NCBI GenBank assembly: GCA_963576475.1
Contig: OY754982.1
Location: 2,895,909-2,959,908, forward strand
Direction of reading: 5' to 3'
Length of the DNA stretch: 64,000 nucleotides
DNA from: Molanna angustata
Taxonomy: Eukaryota; Arthropoda; Insecta; Trichoptera; Molannidae
This document shows positions 10,020 to 20,388 of this stretch, one piece after another. Position 1 is the stretch's first letter, and each line of letters opens with the position of its first letter. The translations under genes and the position numbers were made by a program. The notes under the pieces are model-generated. The model was not told where the DNA came from. It was given only the letters and a program-made list of their open reading frames with translations, and ran no database searches.

Positions 10020-10690
10020 TATGAAAAGTGGTTTGAAATTTGATTGAGTTTAAGTATTGTAAAATGTTCAAGTGATGGCCACAACCCATTCTTTTTTATA
10101 TATTGCTATGAAGTGTGAATGAAGTATAATATTTATACAATTTCTGCTCGCATGGACTATGCGTAATGGTTTTAAATATGACTGTTTATCAACGTTGTAA
10201 AGAGATTGGTTTGGCCACAACCCCCATTTTTAAATATTATCATCGAAAACAAATTGTAATGTGTACCTATTGAAAATTTAGTAATTTTGGAAGTTGGGAT
10301 GTGGTTAAAATTTGATTAAACAAACGTAGGTACTGAAAAGATCTAGTATTGGTCACATCCCATTCGTTTTTATATTTTTTCATCAAGTGTGCATTATATT
10401 TTTGCTCAATTTGACTGAAAGTCTTCATTAACGAAGAAGAAGAAGACTTGAACTATAGTAAATAGTTTTTAATTTGAATATAAATGTTGTGAAGAGTTCA
10501 GTAATGGCCACAACCCCCATTCTTTAAATATTAGGTGTTGAAAATTATTCAAAATAGGATGATATAAATGGTTTAAATTTAATTAAACAAAAGTATTGAA
10601 AAGATTCTAGTGCAGGTTATATCGTCACATCCCATATCCCATTCATTTCATATGTATTTTCATCAAGTGTGCATATCGTTAATAATATTT
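10020..10690 (+). repeat. Degenerate tandem array, about 285-bp period
   Basis: Five related sub-blocks start at about 10066, 10205, 10345, 10495 and 10620. They alternate between a type with CCATTC...CATCAAGTGTGCAT and a type with CACAACCCCCATT...TTAAATATTA, giving a two-part higher-order unit of about 285 bp. The sub-blocks are well diverged. Confidence 0.65.
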
Positions 10691-10698
10691 CTGCACAA

Positions 10699-11183
10699 TA
10701 GACTATTAGACTTAAAACTAACCCAAAAGACTAAATAAAAAAGAGAAAAATAAGTATAAGACTATAAGAAATAGTTTGTATAAAAAACTATTCCAATGGT
10801 CTACATAAAATAAGTAAAAATACATATACCTAATAGAAGAATTAGACTATTGGAAATAGATTGTATAAAAGCTCACCCAAAGGTCTACAAAAAAGAAGAA
10901 GAAGAATATTTAGACTATTGGAAATAGTTTGTATAAATACTGACCAAAAGGTCTACATAAAAGAAAATGAATAAGACTATTGGAAATAGTTTGTATTAAA
11001 ACTCTCCCAAAATTCTACGTACTTAAATGAAGAAGAATAATAATTAGACTAAAGGAAATAATTTTTATAAAAAATGACCCAAATGTATACATAAAAGAAG
11101 AAGAAGATGAATTAGACAATAGGAAATAGCTTGTATAAAAACTGCCCTAAAGGTCTACATAAAATTAAGAAGAAAAAGAATTA
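10699..11183 (+). repeat. Degenerate tandem array of about 68-bp units
   Basis: AGACTATTGGAAATAGTTTG recurs at 10759, 10844, 10912, 10974, 11045 and 11114, with a partial start at 11183. Spacing is 62-85 bp because a GAAGAAGAA tract in each unit varies in length. CCAAAGGTCTACATAAAA is the second conserved block. Confidence 0.85.
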
Positions 11184-11187
11184 GACT

Positions 11188-11365
11188 CCAGGACCCGCCG
11201 CTTCAGGCCCTTCAGTACCTCCCGTCCCTTTAATCCCTCATTACGTCCCTTCCCATCAGGCCCTTCAGTACCTTCCGTCCCTTCAGGCAGTTTTATACCT
11301 CCCGTCCCTTCAGGCCCTTTAGTGCCTCCCTTCCCTTCATTACATCCCGTCCCATCAGTCGGTTA
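11188..11365 (+). repeat. GC-rich minisatellite
   Basis: Three to four imperfect units of about 55 bp built from CAGGCCCTTCAGTACCTCCC and GTCCCTT. It is strikingly pyrimidine-rich on this strand and much more GC-rich than everything around it. Confidence 0.8.
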
Positions 11366-11367
11366 AG

Positions 11368-12005
11368 AAAAGTTTAAATCCAGAAACCATCCTGGAAGAA
11401 CCGCGAAGAGATGAAAGAACCTTCTTTTCCCAGGATGCTCTACTTAATAGGTAAAATGACTAAATACACGAAGAAGAAGAAAAAAGTTTAAACCCAGATA
11501 CCTGCGAAGAGATGGAAGGACAGTTGGACCTTCTTCTCCCAGGATTCTCCAACTTCATAGGTAAAATGACCAAAAATACACGATGAAGAAGAAGAAGAAG
11601 AAATAAGTTTAAATCCAGATACCTGCGAAGAGATGGAAGGAAAATTGGACATTCTTCTCCCAGGTTAGTCCACCTTCAAAGGTAAAATGACCAAATAGAC
11701 GATGAAGAAGAAGAAGAAAAAAGTTTAAATCCAGAAACCTGCGAAGAGATGGAAGGAAAATTGGACCTTCATCTCCCAGGATAGTTCATCTTCATAGGTA
11801 AGATGACCAAGTACACGTTGAAGAAAAAGAAGAAAAAAGTTTATATGCAGAACCCGTCCTGGAAGACCTGTGAAGAGATGGAGGGACAGTCGGACCTTCT
11901 TTTCCCAGGATACTCCCCCTTCATAGGTAAAACGACCAAATACATGAAGAAGAAGAAGAATAAGAAAAAAGTTTAAATCCAAAAACCATCCTGGGCATAC
12001 GCTAG
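11368..12005 (+). repeat. Tandem array of about 117-bp units
   Basis: AAGTTTAAATCCAGA starts fall at 11371, 11485, 11605, 11722, 11838 and 11970 (spacing 114-132). Each unit holds GCGAAGAGATGGAAGGA, TCTCCCAGGAT and a variable GAAGAAGAA tract. Minus-strand open frames through it are by-products. Confidence 0.9.
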
Positions 12006-12065
12006 ACAATTCACCAAAGTTTCATTATAATCGGACAAACGGTTGATAAATAAATAAATAAAATA
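12006..12065 (+). mobile_element. Short retroelement tail
   Basis: CCAAAGTTTCATTATAATCG is followed by ATAAATAAATAAATAAA. It resembles LINE/SINE 3' ends; the body is missing. Confidence 0.4.
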
Positions 12066-12886
12066 ATTTTCCTATAGGAAATCAGTATAGGTATATTATT
12101 GTTGATTTGTAAGTAAATAGTATTAGGTAGGTACCTACCTACAACAACCTTCTAAATAAATTCGATTCCTAACAAATTTTATTTGAATATCACATTCTTT
12201 CTGTAGCCATGGAAACGATTCGAACACGTAAGTAATATCGAATGGTTCGGATACATTTTTTGAATATGTAGGTACCTACATTGGTTTGTTCGATGCCATA
12301 AAAATGAAAATTGTCAGAAAAATCAAATATTATTTACAAATTATGCAATTTTATTATGCCTATATCTTTACTAATAAATAACACATTTTTACAATATATG
12401 TCTTAAAACTTGCCGTAATGTCTTGTGTTTCATTTTATTATTTCATAATTACATTTATTTCAAAGGTTTATTATTTTCAAGAACATATTCATTCGGTGGG
12501 AAAATGAAATATTGTATGAAAAGATATTAAAATGGCGGCGATTCTGTACAAAAGGCTTACTTTAAAAATAAGTTAAACATTATAATTATACCAAATATTC
12601 ACCATGTTTTTCACTTAAACGCTAAGTTATACTTCAAAATATATTTTTTTTGTGTAAATACCTACTTCTAACTTTTAAACTAACAGATATTTGCGTGCAA
12701 AATGTACACTTTTTTGACAGATATGACTTGGAAAATTTTGTATGAAAAAAATAATTATTTAAATATTTTTAAAATTCAGCATTTTTATCGCATTCTTTTT
12801 AGCGTGACACTGCATCAGGTATACTGGTACATGTTCGCACTTAAATTAGATTTTTAGATGCTCTTGGTTTTTCAGAAGGCGTGAGA

Positions 12887-12927
<41 letters not shown>

Positions 12928-13024
12928 TAACATTTTGATTGCTTTATTACTTTAGATTTACATATATTATATACATACGTGTAATATTTTAGTATTACAA
13001 CAAAAAGCCACTAATGAATTAATA
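12066..13024. other. Unassigned AT-rich region with (CA)n
   Basis: Contains GTAGGTAGGTACCTACCTAC at about 12125-12144, AAAATGGCGGCG at about 12528, and a (CA)n run at 12890-12921. There is no gene or element boundary that I can support. Confidence 0.5.
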
Positions 13025-13112
13025 ATGTATGTAAATCGAATATTTTCTTTTTAAATATTTGCGTATATGCAGTTTAAAAAAATAATAATAATATTCGATT
13101 TACATACACATT
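13025..13112. repeat. Short inverted repeat
   Basis: GTATGTAAATCGAATATT (about 13028) and AATATTCGATTTACATAC (about 13090) are inverted copies about 45 bp apart. The right arm is the end of the F1 element that follows. Confidence 0.6.
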
Positions 13113-13530
13113 GGTACAAGTAGGTAAATAAGCCAAAAATGAAATAATATTTCTGGCGCAGTTCAGGGGTGACATCTACGGGAGACATAGTCACCTCATT
13201 TATAAGGACTGTTGCTTTCATTGTTTACAAATAAACTAATTTCTCAATATATGGCGTTACAAATGTTTATTCGTTACTTCATAGAAGGTAATAGAATAAT
13301 TACTTATTTTCAGGTGAATTGTTACACATTATTCAAATATATAGAACTTTCAAAAATTACATTGATAAGGGAACTCAATAAGTAGGCATAATTGGTGGAC
13401 GTTACGCAAGCGCATAAAGTGATCACGTAAACCAGCCGATGACAGGTCGTAAGTCCTGTAGGTGCCTTGAGTTCCTGGTTCTTCTATAATATCCCAGCTT
13501 CGTCTTTATTGAGATGTTAAAAAGTTTGTC
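13080..13530 (-). mobile_element. Fold-back element, family F1, reverse copy
   Basis: Reverse complement of the family: TTGGTACAAGTAGGTAAATA, GCGCAGTTCAGGGGTGAC, CGCATAAAGTGATCACGTAA, CCTGTAGGTGCCTTGAG, then TTTATTGAGATG and TTAAAAAGTTTG. It aligns in order with 35966-36608. Non-coding. Confidence 0.7.
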
Positions 13531-13534
13531 AATA

Positions 13535-14390
13535 AAAAAATAATGAACATAATATATATTTTTTTTAAATTTGATGGTGTGTCTATTAATTTGCTCTGTG
13601 CCTGTAATCAGACTAAATCGAGCGTATACCCCCGTTCGGTTTTGGGATTTCTGTGAAAAAACCAATCCTTTAACTGTAAATACATTCCATCCAGACTCTT
13701 TTCAACTGAGATGAGTCCTGGCCAGAGATTTATCGCAGATTCCGAGGGGATTTATGGGAATACTCTATGGGGGACTACCCCTCCCTAACCCCCCTCCCAC
13801 CGTGGAATTCTGGTAATATTATAATGTTATTTGCATTTGCAAAGCCTTCTTCCGTATTCACACCCGACCACAACCTTAATCAAACCAATGTCATTTATCA
13901 ATATGATCTACCTACCTACCCACTATCAATCAAACTATAATACATTACCATGGGAAGGTTTCATTCCAGAGAAATCTAAACCAATTTCTATAAATTTTGA
14001 TGCAGGTCTCATTCATTCATTTGGATGGTTTATTGTGTATCATATGTAGGTAGGTATGTATCACGTGCGAGAGATACATATGTCAATGTTCCATTAATTT
14101 CTTTATTTGAGTAGTGTATTTCCATTTCCTTTTCTGTTTTATGAGAGTGATGGAGCATTTTGAATTCGTTTATATACATATATTTATTTAAATTCAACAT
14201 GCATATAAAAAGGGTTTGTGTATAAAAACTGGTTTTATTTATTCACTGTTGTTATATTATATATGTGAGTATTTAAACTTATTGAATTATTCATAATTAT
14301 TATTTAAATGTTGTTTTTTGTTACCTATGATGACTTTAATTATTTCTAATTTTCGACTGCTAATACGTGATGGAATTCCACTATCAATAT
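13535..14390. other. No recognised feature
   Basis: The C-rich patch CCCCTCCCTAACCCCCCTCC at about 13780-13800 stands out. Short open frames show no recognisable protein. Confidence 0.5.
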
Positions 14391-14434
14391 TATAAAATTA
14401 CTTAAAAAAATAAGTAAAAACACAATTTTATCAT

Positions 14435-14945
14435 CGAATATTTTTTTATTATTGCATATGCGCAAACATTGGATTTTTTTCCCTGTCGGGAGTCAAAGAT
14501 ATTTTTTAACAGATTTTTAATTATCTCAATAGAGACGAAATTGGAATATTTACTGTAGGAGAACCGGGAAATCGAGGCACCTACAGGGCTTACGACCTGT
14601 CATCGGCTGGTTTACGTGATCACTTTATGCGCTTGCGCAACGTTCACCAATTATGCCGTTTTAATGAGATCCCTATCAATTCAATTTTGAAAGTTCTATA
14701 TATTGTAATACTGAAATTCTTTTCGCTTGAAAATAAGGAATTTTTATTGCAGCCATCTATGTATGAAAAATGCATTTGTCACCTCAGGTATAAGAATTGT
14801 TGCTCTCATTATTTACAAAAAATCAATTCTCTCAATAGATGGCGTTACAACAAAAATAAATAAAAATAATAAGAATGTTGTTTATAATATTCCAATTTCG
14901 TCTCTATTGAGATAATTAAAAATCTGTTAAAAAAACAATTTTATA
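14435..14945 (+). mobile_element. Fold-back element, family F1, forward copy
   Basis: The inner TIR of about 50 bp starts TTTTTTAACAGATTTTTAAT at 14502 and returns inverted, ending ATTAAAAATCTGTTAAAAAA at 14936. The interior has GGCACCTACAGGGCTTACGA, CACTTTATGCGCTTGCGCAA and CTCTCAATAGATGGCGTTAC. The 5' flank ATGCGCAAACATTGG, CCCTGTCGGGAGTCAAAG is shared with the 36-kb copy. No transposase. Confidence 0.8.
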
Positions 14946-15087
14946 ACTTTATTCCACTAATTTAAAGTGTTGACCACTGACGCGTTTCGCTCAAAGAGTA
15001 TCTACTGAAGTACATATACATTCAGTAGATGCTCTTTGAGCGAAACGCGTCAGTGGTCAACACTTTAAATTAATGGAATAAAGATAA
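14942..15087. repeat. Near-perfect 67-bp palindrome (hairpin)
   Basis: Arms 14942-15009 and 15021-15087 with an 11-nt loop (GTACATATACA). Core arm words are AGTGTTGACCACTGACGCG and TTTCGCTCAAAGAG. I count about four mismatches over 67 bp. The arms are GC-richer than the surroundings. It could be a small fold-back transposon or a cruciform or hairpin-RNA source; I see no direct support for expression. Confidence 0.9.
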
Positions 15088-15311
15088 AAAAAATGTGTTT
15101 TTCTTATTTTTTTAAGTAATTTAACAATATGATTATTTTGTTTTATTCTATGTATAGTATGTAAATAGTTGCAACTCCTTTCAATACACGAGTATGTACA
15201 TTGTATCTCTTTTTGAAGGAAGTCATATTATAAAGTGTTTTAATTTATTTTTGTCATGTAATTTATTTTTGTAAAATATGTTTTTTGTAATAAATAAAAA
15301 AAAATACTGAA

Positions 15312-15540
15312 AATAGTGGGTTTTGGCCAACGCTTAACTCCTCACTAACAAGTCACTATATAAAGTATTCAAAGTTTGGATAGAAAAATTTCACCAATTT
15401 TATGAAATGAGTTTGTTTAATTATTTTTTGAATTAAATATTTTATTATGAAAACTTGATATTTCTTCAATGTCATTTTATGAAAGTGACGTGCCTTTTTA
15501 CCAATTCGAAAATAAATTTTTTAAATTATTAACAAGTTGA
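15312..15540 (+). mobile_element. Family A element, left half
   Basis: Begins GTGGGTTTTGGCCAACGC, CTCCTCACTAACAAGTCA, continues through TATGAAAACTTGATATTTCT and breaks off at GCCTTTTTACCAATTCG. It lies in tandem with the next copy. Confidence 0.7.
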
Positions 15541-15544
15541 AATT

Positions 15545-15975
15545 TTTTTCAATCGATTTAGTTTCTATAGAATAACAAAATAAAAACGAGTGGGTTGTGG
15601 GCAACGCTAAACTCCTCACTAAAAAGTCATTCTATAAAGTATTCAAATTTTGTATGGAAAATATTTAACTGTCAAATATTTCAAAGTGACCCCGAGTTCA
15701 GAAAACTTAAAATTAGAAATTTTTATTTTCAAATTGGCAAACAGGCACATCACTTTCATAAAATGGCATTGAAGAGTTATCAAGTTTTCATAATAAAATA
15801 TTTAATTAAAAAATAATTTTACAAACTCATATCATGAAAATGCTGAATATTTTCCATACAAAATTGGAATACATTATAGAATGACTTGTTAGTGGGGAGT
15901 TTATCGTTGGCCACAACCCACTCTTTTATTTTCGTTATTCTATAGAAGCATAATCGATTGATACATTTTTTTTCA
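15545..15975. mobile_element. Family A fold-back copy with arms of about 125 bp
   Basis: The left arm from 15548 (CAATCGATTTAGTTTCTATA, then CGAGTGGGTTGTGGGCAACG, CTCCTCACTAAAAAG) is matched in inverted order by the right arm ending at 15972. The innermost words are AAATTTTGTATGGAAAATAT and its partner. Short, symmetric and non-coding. Confidence 0.8.
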
Positions 15976-15979
15976 TCTG

Positions 15980-16395
15980 AATATTGAAGAGTTCATATCT
16001 TAACCAAATGACAGAAATTCCCACCGGAAGATATCCCCTTTCTATTGAAAATAGAATCATCGAAATCGGACATCTTGGTAAAAAGATATCGCTAAAAATA
16101 TATACATAAAAAAGTTCACGTCAAATTGATAATCTCCTCCGTGTTTGGAAGTTGGTTAAATTTTTTTATTTTTTATTTCCGGAAAATTCCACAGTACTAA
16201 ATAAATTTAAACATTATAAATATAAAAATTTGATATAACATTATTAACAGTTTAATGGAGTAGCCTTATCCACAAATTAAAATAAATATATGTATACACT
16301 TATGACTAACTTTTAACTTATATAATTATAGTATTATACATTTTATTTATTACTGTAGAAAGTTATATTGTACCTATTTCTGATATTATAACTAA
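15980..16395. other. No recognised feature
   Basis: AT-rich, with no supported element. Confidence 0.5.
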
Positions 16396-16399
16396 TACT

Positions 16400-16480
16400 T
16401 GTAAAAAAGGATTTTTAATAAATAAATATTTATCACCTCACTAGACCTAGGTCTGTTCGGAGGCAATAATATTTTTTATT
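16400..16480 (-). mobile_element. LINE 3' end with type 1 stem-loop
   Basis: On the minus strand GCCTCCGAACAGACC...GGTCTAGTGAGGTG (16434-16464) is followed by ATAAATATTTATTTATT. It is the same hairpin layout as 43957, 50891 and 53268. Confidence 0.55.
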
Positions 16481-16605
16481 AATTTTTGTCATGATGTATG
16501 TATGATGTATGTAGTGAATGAAATATGTAATAATATGTAAAGGAATGTGAATATCAATTGTGTAAGTGTACATAAGTTGTCTCATGTATATCGTCTTATA
16601 ATAAT

Positions 16606-16690
16606 AATAAGGACAATTTATATAGCGCCGTTTAATGAGAACCGTGGTCACCTCAAGGGCGCTCTCAGTTTGCGAGAAGAGAAAAAATAA
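16606..16690 (+). repeat. GGGCGCTCTC-family repeat, short copy
   Basis: TATAGCGCCGTTTAATGAGA, then CAAGGGCGCTCTCAG. Relative of 120-310. Confidence 0.6.
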
Positions 16691-16864
16691 TTTAAATTGA
16701 GTCCTGCTTACATACAGATTAATCTAGATACATTTCATAATATGCAGGTCATAGTATTCTCATAGAATATGAGTATTCTAAAGGATAATATTATTATTGT
16801 GAACTCATATTGTTCTATTATTCAAATACTGTCATGACGTTATTTTGAATGCCTTTTGTGTCTA

Positions 16865-17471
16865 GGCCCGGTATTACAGTCTCAGTTTAAGAGCTTAACT
16901 CAAGTTTTACAAAAATATAGCGTATTACAGTGTCCGTTTAGGCCTAATCTTCCCTCAAATACTTTACTAAAACGACAAATATTTAACTCAACGTTTCTGG
17001 CGGATTAAGTACTTAACGGTAAGTCAACTGTCATTTGCTAGGCAACGCGTGTCGTTTCAGTTTCTATCACTAGAGGCGTTAGGTAACGAGTGTGGTTTAG
17101 TGTTCTATCACTAGAGGCGTTAGTTGTATCGACGGTGGCGCCGCACAACAAAGCAAACTGACAGCCATATTGAAACGAGCATGGGCATTTAAAAGCATTA
17201 TTTTGGTGAAAAAAAATAAATTTACCATGTTGGATAGTAAAACAATAGTATTTCAAGTCGTAGCGTTCCGTTTTGTAGTTTGTATTATTTGAGGTTATTT
17301 AAAATTTGACAGATAATAACCACAGAAAAAGTAAAATATGTCTATAATTGAAGATTTAGTAACTGACATGTCATATTGCACTGTAATACGGAAATGGATT
17401 AAATCTCCCCTTAACATTAATCTTGAGTTTAACAAACTCAATGAGTTGAGGGCCGACTGTAATACCGGGCC
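16865..17471. mobile_element. TIR element with GGCCCGGTATTACAGTC ends
   Basis: GGCCCGGTATTACAGTC at 16865 is matched by its reverse complement ending at 17471. The length is 607 bp. Just inside, TTAAGAGCTTAACTCAAGT and a partner TTAAACTC-type block continue the inversion. The interior carries an approximate direct duplication (TTCTATCACTAGAGGCGTTA at about 17062 and 17103). No transposase. The end sequence resembles the CCCGTATTCACAGA ends at 37888-39095 in layout, but homology is not shown. Confidence 0.75.
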
Positions 17472-17474
17472 GAG

Positions 17475-18060
17475 GTAATGTATACAAACATAACATTATA
17501 TTATTAATACGTTCTACTTCTTTTGTTTCTACATACATAAAAGTCTGCTTCTTGTGTTTTTACATGATAATATAGTCTGTTTATTGTGTCTTTGTATTCG
17601 TTTCCTTGCAGACTTCATCCGGGAGCAAATATGTATGTAGCATATTGTATATAATATTTTTCTCGACATTCGTCTTATTAAGAGCATCTTACTCTCTCAG
17701 CCTCCCTCCTTTGTGGAGAATAAATGATATATTTTAACTTCTAAATCGTCTACTTCCACTGCCGTGACTTTACAAGGAGACAACATAATGATTTGTTTCA
17801 TTCCGCAAAAGTTTGTGTTTCGTCCTATCTTTTCCTTTGTGTTCTTCCCTTACGTGAAACTTTTAACAGTGATTTGAAGTATTAAAGCCTAGAAGGGAAT
17901 CGTCGGTACAAAGTAAGTACTTAGGCACCTACATATACTATCTTTGGACAGTTTGATCAACAAAATATTTATATGAACATGAATCTGTAAACTCATATGA
18001 ACCTTCTGAGCCTATGTAAATTCTATGTTCTGAGCATTAGAAATATGTTCTCAAATATAG
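17475..18060. other. No recognised feature
   Basis: Short open frames and AT-rich sequence only. Confidence 0.5.
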
Positions 18061-18064
18061 AATT

Positions 18065-18232
18065 ATTTACTTTTTACCCTCCTCTACTATGGAATAGTGG
18101 AGAGTCATGATTTCTGATTTTTTTACGTCAATTTCTCAACGGGTATCATGTAGAGAGTGTACACTGTGAGTTTCGTCGTGATGTGTTTGTATTTATGGCG
18201 TACGCAGTATCCTTTTTGTGTCCAAAAGATAA
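18065..18232 (+). mobile_element. Family B element, left-end fragment
   Basis: TTTACCCTCCTCTACTATGG, AATAGTGGAGAGTCATGATT, ATCATGTAGAGAGTG and GTTTCGTCGTGATGTGTTTG match 30955-31095 closely, then the similarity stops at GGCGTACGCAGTAT. Confidence 0.7.
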
Positions 18233-18235
18233 TAT

Positions 18236-18440
18236 TATCATAATAATAATCAAATTTATAGAGTGCCGTTTTATGGCAAAATACCATTAAGGGCGCTTTT
18301 GCTTATTTGTTGACTCTGCAAAACAAGGAGAAGTCATAAACATTTTACTGAAGGCCCCAAAACTCTGCTCTCCACGCACTTTAGAAGGCAATTTATTCCA
18401 TTTGATAGGTCCGTCAACACTGAAACCACGATCAAATTAA
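18236..18440 (+). repeat. GGGCGCTCTC-family repeat
   Basis: TAGAGTGCCGTTTTATGGC, AAGGGCGCTTTTGCTTA and GGCAATTTATTCCATTTGAT align in order with 120-310. Confidence 0.65.
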
Positions 18441-18496
18441 GACGCTTTATTGGCTCTATCTTATTCCATTAAATACTACAATATTACTATTATCAA

Positions 18497-18560
18497 TACA
18501 TACCAACCACTCCGCCATGTCCCACACGAAGCATGCTGAGAGAACCGAACGCCACTATTT
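18497..18560 (-). mobile_element. 3' end of the 7.4-kb LINE family, reverse
   Basis: CATGTCCCACACGAAGCATG and AGAGAACCGAACGCCACT are the reverse complement of the GTGGCGTTCGGTTCTCTC...GGGACATG end seen at 7920-7965. Confidence 0.55.
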
Positions 18561-18628
18561 TGCAGTTTTTTTTTGTATGACGACATTTTGTCGGACCTAA
18601 TACACGACTAGAGGGAACTGGATCTAAA

Positions 18629-19145
18629 GTTCACTTTACACATTTTCAACGCGACCCGGTTTACAATGCTTAAAACATCATCCAAAATACAGGTTACTCC
18701 AAACATCGCTTATCCGCAACCTTAGATTATATATATTATGTACACAACGCTTAAAACAGCATCCAAAATAGAGGTTACTCCGAGCATCGCTATACAGTAC
18801 TTTACACAGTTAACACGATTATATTTTGTGCAAATGTATAATATAATATTAATAAATGTATATCGAAAAATTGTATAATAAATGTTAAATATAATATGAA
18901 TGTATATCGAAAGTTTCGACACTTTCCAAATAAACAAAATACATCGCGAGCGAATGTCACACGTAAACTGCAGCCATGTTGACTCGTCGGTAAGGACGAC
19001 AGCGAATAATTTTACAGATTTCTGTTTTACCAAAAAGGATAAAAATCGCGTTGAAAATAGAACACGTTCAATTTTTTTGCCCATCGCGTTGAAAATCCCG
19101 TCGAAAACCTGAAACCCGTTGAAAGCAGTGTAAAGTAGACTTCAC
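18629..19145. mobile_element. TIR element (MITE), copy 2, inverted relative to 2431-2938
   Basis: TCACTTTACACATTTTCAAC at the left and GTGTAAAGTAGACTTCAC at the right. It aligns end to end in reverse with copy 1, with extra sequence near 18715-18755. Open frames on both strands are shared with copy 1 and show no protein family. Confidence 0.7.
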
Positions 19146-19373
19146 GGTGGCCAAGGAGGTTCACAATAAGAAGATGAAACCGTATGAGAATTTCTTACGG
19201 GTATGTCCCAGTTCTCTACATAAAAGTATTATTAATTATGAGGATGAAGAGTGATGCAAATAATTTTCTGTGAACAAATTTTGTCATTTCTTTAATGAGA
19301 GAGTTACATCGAGGATTGGTAAAAGCTGTCTACCCTTTGTTCTTGCAAATAGGATGAAGTTGTATATTGTCTA

Positions 19374-19492
19374 GTACTTACCTTCCTACTTTTATCTGTA
19401 TCAAAATTTTGCAAGAAACTTTTGAAACGTTCTAGGGTTGGATCCAAAGTTACATTGCCATTAGTCAGCACTTTATCGAAATCAATAGACAA
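19374..19492 (-). CDS. Candidate isolated exon, unknown product
   Basis: On the minus strand an open stretch reads SIDFDKVLTNGNVTLDPTLE then RFKSFLQNFDTDKSRK and is followed directly by AGGAAG|GTAAGTAC, a strong 5' splice-site match in phase 0. The composition is unlike the repeats around it. Against it: no convincing acceptor lies upstream (a TAA stop comes just before TTGTCTATTG), no second exon was found, and 40 residues is short. I do not recognise the protein. Confidence 0.2.
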
Positions 19493-19548
19493 TTATATAA
19501 TTTGAAAATAAAATTCATTTCTATTATATTTGTCAAACCAATTCGATG

Positions 19549-19705
19549 ACTCGATGGCAGAGCGGCTAGTAATCCAGTGGTCGCGAGTACGAATCCTGCG
19601 TCAACCGATTTTGTTCACCTATAGCACAAGCATTTTTTTAGGGAACGTAGGAAGATGTATAATATGTATACTTGATTAACAAGGACATATTCATTTTATT
19701 TAAAA
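19549..19705 (+). mobile_element. SINE family 1, copy with damaged head
   Basis: ATGGCAGAGCGGCTAGTAAT joins the A box directly to the anticodon arm (a deletion). The B-box region GCGAGTACGAATCC, the body GGGAACGTAGGAAGATGTAT and an A-rich end remain. Confidence 0.75.
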
Positions 19706-19744
19706 AAAAAATTATGTTTATTTTTGCTGTAATGAAAAATGGAA

Positions 19745-19890
19745 TACGGGAATCATTGTTGCATTGCATTGGCATACACGCACGTTTCATGCTTCCATTT
19801 ATAAAGTAATGCAAACCCGCACACCGTTCGCTTGCAATCCCACTTTGTGGGATATGCTGTCGTCTTCTATTTTTTCCTGGCACTGTCCTA
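19745..19890 (+). repeat. Dispersed repeat family D
   Basis: GGCATACACGCACGTTTCAT, AGTAATGCAAACCCGCACAC and CCCACTTTGTGGGATATGC. Related copies: 23845-23935 (minus), 39500-39565, 54510-54575 (minus) and 63050-63155. It carries a hairpin CCCAC..GTGGG. Unclassified. Confidence 0.65.
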
Positions 19891-20050
19891 ACTTACGTAC
19901 TGCCTATATGAGGTATTGGGGTCGGCTCTTATCGTCCTCAGAATGTAAACTCTGGTTCTAGTATCGCTTTTATGCAAGCCGTTTTTTTGTGGGATCTTGA
20001 GGGAATAATGATATGGGTGTCCTCAATTTTTTTAAATTTTCCTTTGTGAC

Positions 20051-20063
20051 AACATGTTTTTAT
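20051..20063 (+). repeat. Target-site duplication, left
   Basis: AACATGTTTTTAT, identical to 22786-22798; the two copies bound the LINE body. Confidence 0.9.
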
Positions 20064-20388
20064 GCTTGAAAACCTTTGCACTCAATATACTCATTCTATC
20101 ATTATGGGTGATCTTAACACGTGCATCCTTAAAAATGACACCAGGGCCCAGAAACTCCTGAACATCCTCAAATCGGTCAACCTTAAAACCTTAGCCCTAG
20201 ATCCCACTTTCTATACTCAGTCATCCTCATCACTATTAGATCTTATTATAACATCCGAAGCCATTCCAGTAAAAAATCACGGACAGTTGACTGCAGCTGG
20301 TTTTTCTCATCATGACCTAATATACGTTAGTTCCGCTATCCTGGCCCCAAAGATTAAAAAAAAAAATTCTAAAACGAAGGAACTTTAA
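20062..20388 (+). pseudogene. LINE endonuclease domain, C-terminal part
   Basis: The frame contains SIIMGDLNT (the GDxN active-site box of exonuclease-endonuclease-phosphatase enzymes, about residues 13-21), SSSLLDLIITSE (the LLD box) and AGFSHHDLIYV (the SxHD catalytic His/Asp box, about residues 79-89). The enzyme nicks target DNA to prime reverse transcription. The N-terminal half with the first catalytic Glu is absent because of 5' truncation. The apparent ATG lies in the target-site duplication, so it is not the native start. The frame is lost in a poly-A run at about 20355 and picks up as KRRNFNRIDVNKLQ in the next frame. Confidence 0.85.

Larger units (their letters stand above)
14395..15122. 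mobile_element. Outer inverted repeat enclosing two further inverted repeats
   Basis: AAATTACTTAAAAAAATAAG (from 14395) and its inverted partner CTTATTTTTTTAAGTAATTT (to 15122) enclose an F1 element (14435-14945) and a long palindrome (14942-15087). This is consistent with successive insertions, or with one large TIR element whose interior is composite. Confidence 0.6.

Noticed and set aside
11725..12009. 94-codon minus frame rich in Phe/Leu, membrane-like
   Set aside because: It arises from the GAAGAAGAA-containing 117-bp array read on the opposite strand.
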